NCBI GenBank assembly: GCA_903905735.1
Contig: CAIVHU010000121.1
Span: forward strand, 24,989 to 88,988
Origin: an uncultured beta proteobacterium
Lineage (GTDB): Bacteria > Pseudomonadota > Gammaproteobacteria > Burkholderiales > Burkholderiaceae_C
Length of the DNA: 64,000 nt
Direction: 5' to 3'
Each line of letters begins with the position of its first letter. Positions within the stretch are counted from its first letter, which is position 1. The translations under genes were made by a program, and so were the position numbers. Shown piece by piece: positions 61,909-64,000 of the stretch. Below the pieces are notes generated by a model. That model ran no database searches. It was given only the letters and a program-made list of their open reading frames with translations, and had not been told where the DNA came from.

Positions 61909-63015
61909 ATGACTTCAACCACCCTGTTCCAGCCGATTGCCGCCCGTCCGGCACCCATCAACACCGAAGGCCCGGTAGCCTGGGTCAAGACCAACCTGCT
62001 TTCCGACTGGAAAACCAGCCTGTCCACCGTGATCATCGGCGGCTTGCTGCTTTGGTTTATTCCCCAGATATTGAGTTGGGCGGTATTCAAGGCCACCTGG
62101 ATTCCAAATTACAACGCCTGCCACGTTAATCCAGCGGGAGCTTGCTGGGGCCTGATTGCCGAAAAATACCGCATCATCATTTTTGGCCGCTACCCGTATG
62201 AAGAGCAATGGCGACCGCTGATCGCCACCATCTTGCTGACCGGCCTGCTGGTGCTGAGTTGCATGCGTGCTTTCTGGAAAGCCTGGTTGCCGATACTGTG
62301 GGTGGTGGTGTTCTCGCTCTTCTTCATGCTGATGTATGGCAACGTTTTGGGCATGGAAAAGGTCGAGACAGACCGCTGGGGCGGTTTGCCACTGACGATT
62401 TTGTTGTCGTCCGTTTCACTGGTGTTGTGCTTCCCGATTGCCCTGGTCGTGGCCCTGGGGCGGCGATCCAACCTGCCAGCCATTCGCACGTTTTGCACCA
62501 TTTATGTGGAGCTGATCCGGGGTGTGCCCCTGATCTCGGTGCTGTTCATGGCCTCGTTCATGTTCCCGCTGTTCATGCCGCCGGGCACCAACATCGACGT
62601 GCTGATACGCGTTCTCGTCGGCATCACACTGTTTGCTGCGGCCTACATGGCCGAGGTGATACGCGGTGGCTTGCAAGCCATTCCCAAAGGTCAGGTTGAA
62701 GCGGCGGCCACGCTGGGCCTGTCATATTGGCAGACGCAGCGGATGATTGTGCTGCCACAGGCACTGGCCATGGTGGTGCCTGGCATCATGAACAACTTCA
62801 TCTCCACCTTCAAGGACACCTCTCTGGTGACCATCGTGAGTCTGTATGAGCTGACCGGCGCGCTGAAGCTGGGCGTGAACTCGGATGCCAACTGGCGACC
62901 TTTCATCATTGAGGGCTACCTCTTCATCGCGATGATCTACTTTATCTTCTGCTTTTCGATGTCACGCTATAGCCACTGGATCGAGAAGCAGGTCAACAAG
63001 AGCAAGCTTCGCTAA
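61909..63015 (+). CDS. aapM: General L-amino acid ABC transporter permease (AapM-like)
   Basis: AAYMAEVIRGGLQAIPKGQVEAAATLGLSYWQTQRMIVLPQALAMVVPGIMNNFISTFKDTSLVTIV. Confidence 0.93.
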   Translation: MTSTTLFQPIAARPAPINTEGPVAWVKTNLLSDWKTSLSTVIIGGLLLWFIPQILSWAVFKATWIPNYNACHVNPAGACWGLIAEKYRIIIFGRYPYEEQWRPLIATILLTGLLVLSCMRAFWKAWLPILWVVVFSLFFMLMYGNVLGMEKVETDRWGGLPLTILLSSVSLVLCFPIALVVALGRRSNLPAIRTFCTIYVELIRGVPLISVLFMASFMFPLFMPPGTNIDVLIRVLVGITLFAAAYMAEVIRGGLQAIPKGQVEAAATLGLSYWQTQRMIVLPQALAMVVPGIMNNFISTFKDTSLVTIVSLYELTGALKLGVNSDANWRPFIIEGYLFIAMIYFIFCFSMSRYSHWIEKQVNKSKLR

Positions 63016-63043
63016 TCGCACCCACATCACGTAGAGCATCATC

Positions 63044-63799
63044 ATGGCTGACACAAAAAGCACTCCCATCATCACCTTCGACAAAGTCAACAAGTGGTAC
63101 GGCAACAATTTTCATGTGCTGCGGGACATTGATCTCACAGTGGCCAAGGGCGAGCGCATCGTCATCTGCGGGCCATCGGGTTCGGGCAAATCAACGCTGA
63201 TCCGCTGCATCAACCGCCTCGAAGAGCACCAGCAAGGCCACCTGATCGTGGACGGCGTGGAACTGACTGACGACGTGAAAGCCATCGATCAGGTGCGCAA
63301 AGAGGTGGGCATGGTGTTCCAGCAGTTCAACCTGTTCCCGCACCTGACCGTGCTGGAAAACCTGACGCTCTCACCCATGTGGGTCGGCAAGATGCCCAAG
63401 AAAGAGGCCGAAGAAAAGGCCATGATCCAGCTCAAGCGGGTGCGCATTGCCGAGCAGGCGGGCAAATACCCGCTGCAACTTTCGGGCGGCCAGCAGCAAC
63501 GCGTGGCGATTGCGCGCGCCTTGTGCCTCAAACCCAAGATCATGCTGTTTGACGAGCCCACCAGCGCACTCGACCCCGAGATGATCAAGGAAGTGCTGGA
63601 CGTGATGATCGCCATGGCCAGCGAAGGCATCACCATGCTGTGCGTCACGCATGAAATGGGTTTTGCCAAGGCCGTGGCTGACCGGGTGATCTTCATGGAT
63701 CAGGGCCAGATCGTCGAGCAGAACAACCCGCATGACTTCTTCAACAACCCGCAAAGCGAGCGCAGCAAAGACTTCTTGTCGAAGATTCTGGGGCACTGA
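63044..63799 (+). CDS. aapP: Amino acid ABC transporter ATP-binding protein (AapP-like)
   Basis: [59 protein letters not shown]. Confidence 0.95.
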   Translation: MADTKSTPIITFDKVNKWYGNNFHVLRDIDLTVAKGERIVICGPSGSGKSTLIRCINRLEEHQQGHLIVDGVELTDDVKAIDQVRKEVGMVFQQFNLFPHLTVLENLTLSPMWVGKMPKKEAEEKAMIQLKRVRIAEQAGKYPLQLSGGQQQRVAIARALCLKPKIMLFDEPTSALDPEMIKEVLDVMIAMASEGITMLCVTHEMGFAKAVADRVIFMDQGQIVEQNNPHDFFNNPQSERSKDFLSKILGH

Positions 63800-63830
63800 G
63801 CGAGCGGTCGCGGCTTCCAACATCGGACCG

Positions 63831-63871
63831 ATTGCTATATAAGAAATAGCTTCTTGTCCCTTCAAATTTCC
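63831..63871 (+). repeat. Dispersed element, 3'-truncated intergenic copy after aapP
   Basis: TTGCTATATAAGAAATAGCTTCTTGTCCCTTCAAATTTC. Confidence 0.6.
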
Positions 63872-64000
63872 TGATCCGCAAGGAACCGTCAACGGCACAT
63901 CAGACCAAGCGAAAGATCATTTTGGCTCCGGTTTCCGGGTGACAGAACGTTTGGTCAGTCAAGTCGGCTAGCAAGAGGCCCAGGGCCTTGTCATGCGCCG

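Overview
This 64 kb window looks like ordinary chromosome from a GC-rich betaproteobacterium. By gene content and repeat style it is probably Comamonadaceae, Rhodoferax/Polaromonas-like (inference, not verified). I found no rRNA, tRNA, CRISPR, prophage or transposase genes. Main loci: 3' part of queG, then tsaE and amiC; an FrcK-like kinase; a NitT/TauT-type ABC permease/ATPase pair with no binding protein; an frcBCA-type fructose/sugar ABC operon with PfkB kinase, RbsD/FucU protein and ROK regulator; a lipid/membrane-themed block (two VTT/TVP38 proteins, patatin, YHS lipoprotein, ATP-grasp, MCE-type ABC transporter, DedA); cydP-cydA-cydB-cydX-ybgE plus an SQR-like flavoprotein; a Phd/VapC toxin-antitoxin pair; mutL; MATE and SMR efflux; a 3-oxoacid CoA-transferase with a PAS-LuxR regulator; a DUF2934 protein with a histone-H1-like tail; a SWIM/SNF2 helicase; UbiC-like lyase and thioesterase; SDR and ETF-QO; gcvTHP with a tandem glycine riboswitch; MCP; ProQ; a circularly permuted ATP-grasp/alpha-E plus transglutaminase pair; a beta-lactamase-like hydrolase; a MetE-like protein; and aapJQMP. 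The most unusual signal is a dispersed, AT-richer, partly palindromic short element (core ATAGCTG...AGCCCTT-loop-AAGGGCT..GAGGCC..TTT). It occurs about 15 times in both orientations. Many copies lie in frame inside conserved genes (tsaE, amiC, DNA glycosylase, mutL x2, gcvP x2, a VTT-flavoprotein, a CP-ATP-grasp protein), and in several they appear to overwrite rather than lengthen the protein. Other notable signals are a 105 bp nested inverted repeat plus a 12-copy TTCAAG hexamer tract between gcvT and gcvH, a 20 bp perfect operator-like palindrome between the SDR gene and etfD, and a multi-stem candidate RNA upstream of the helicase.
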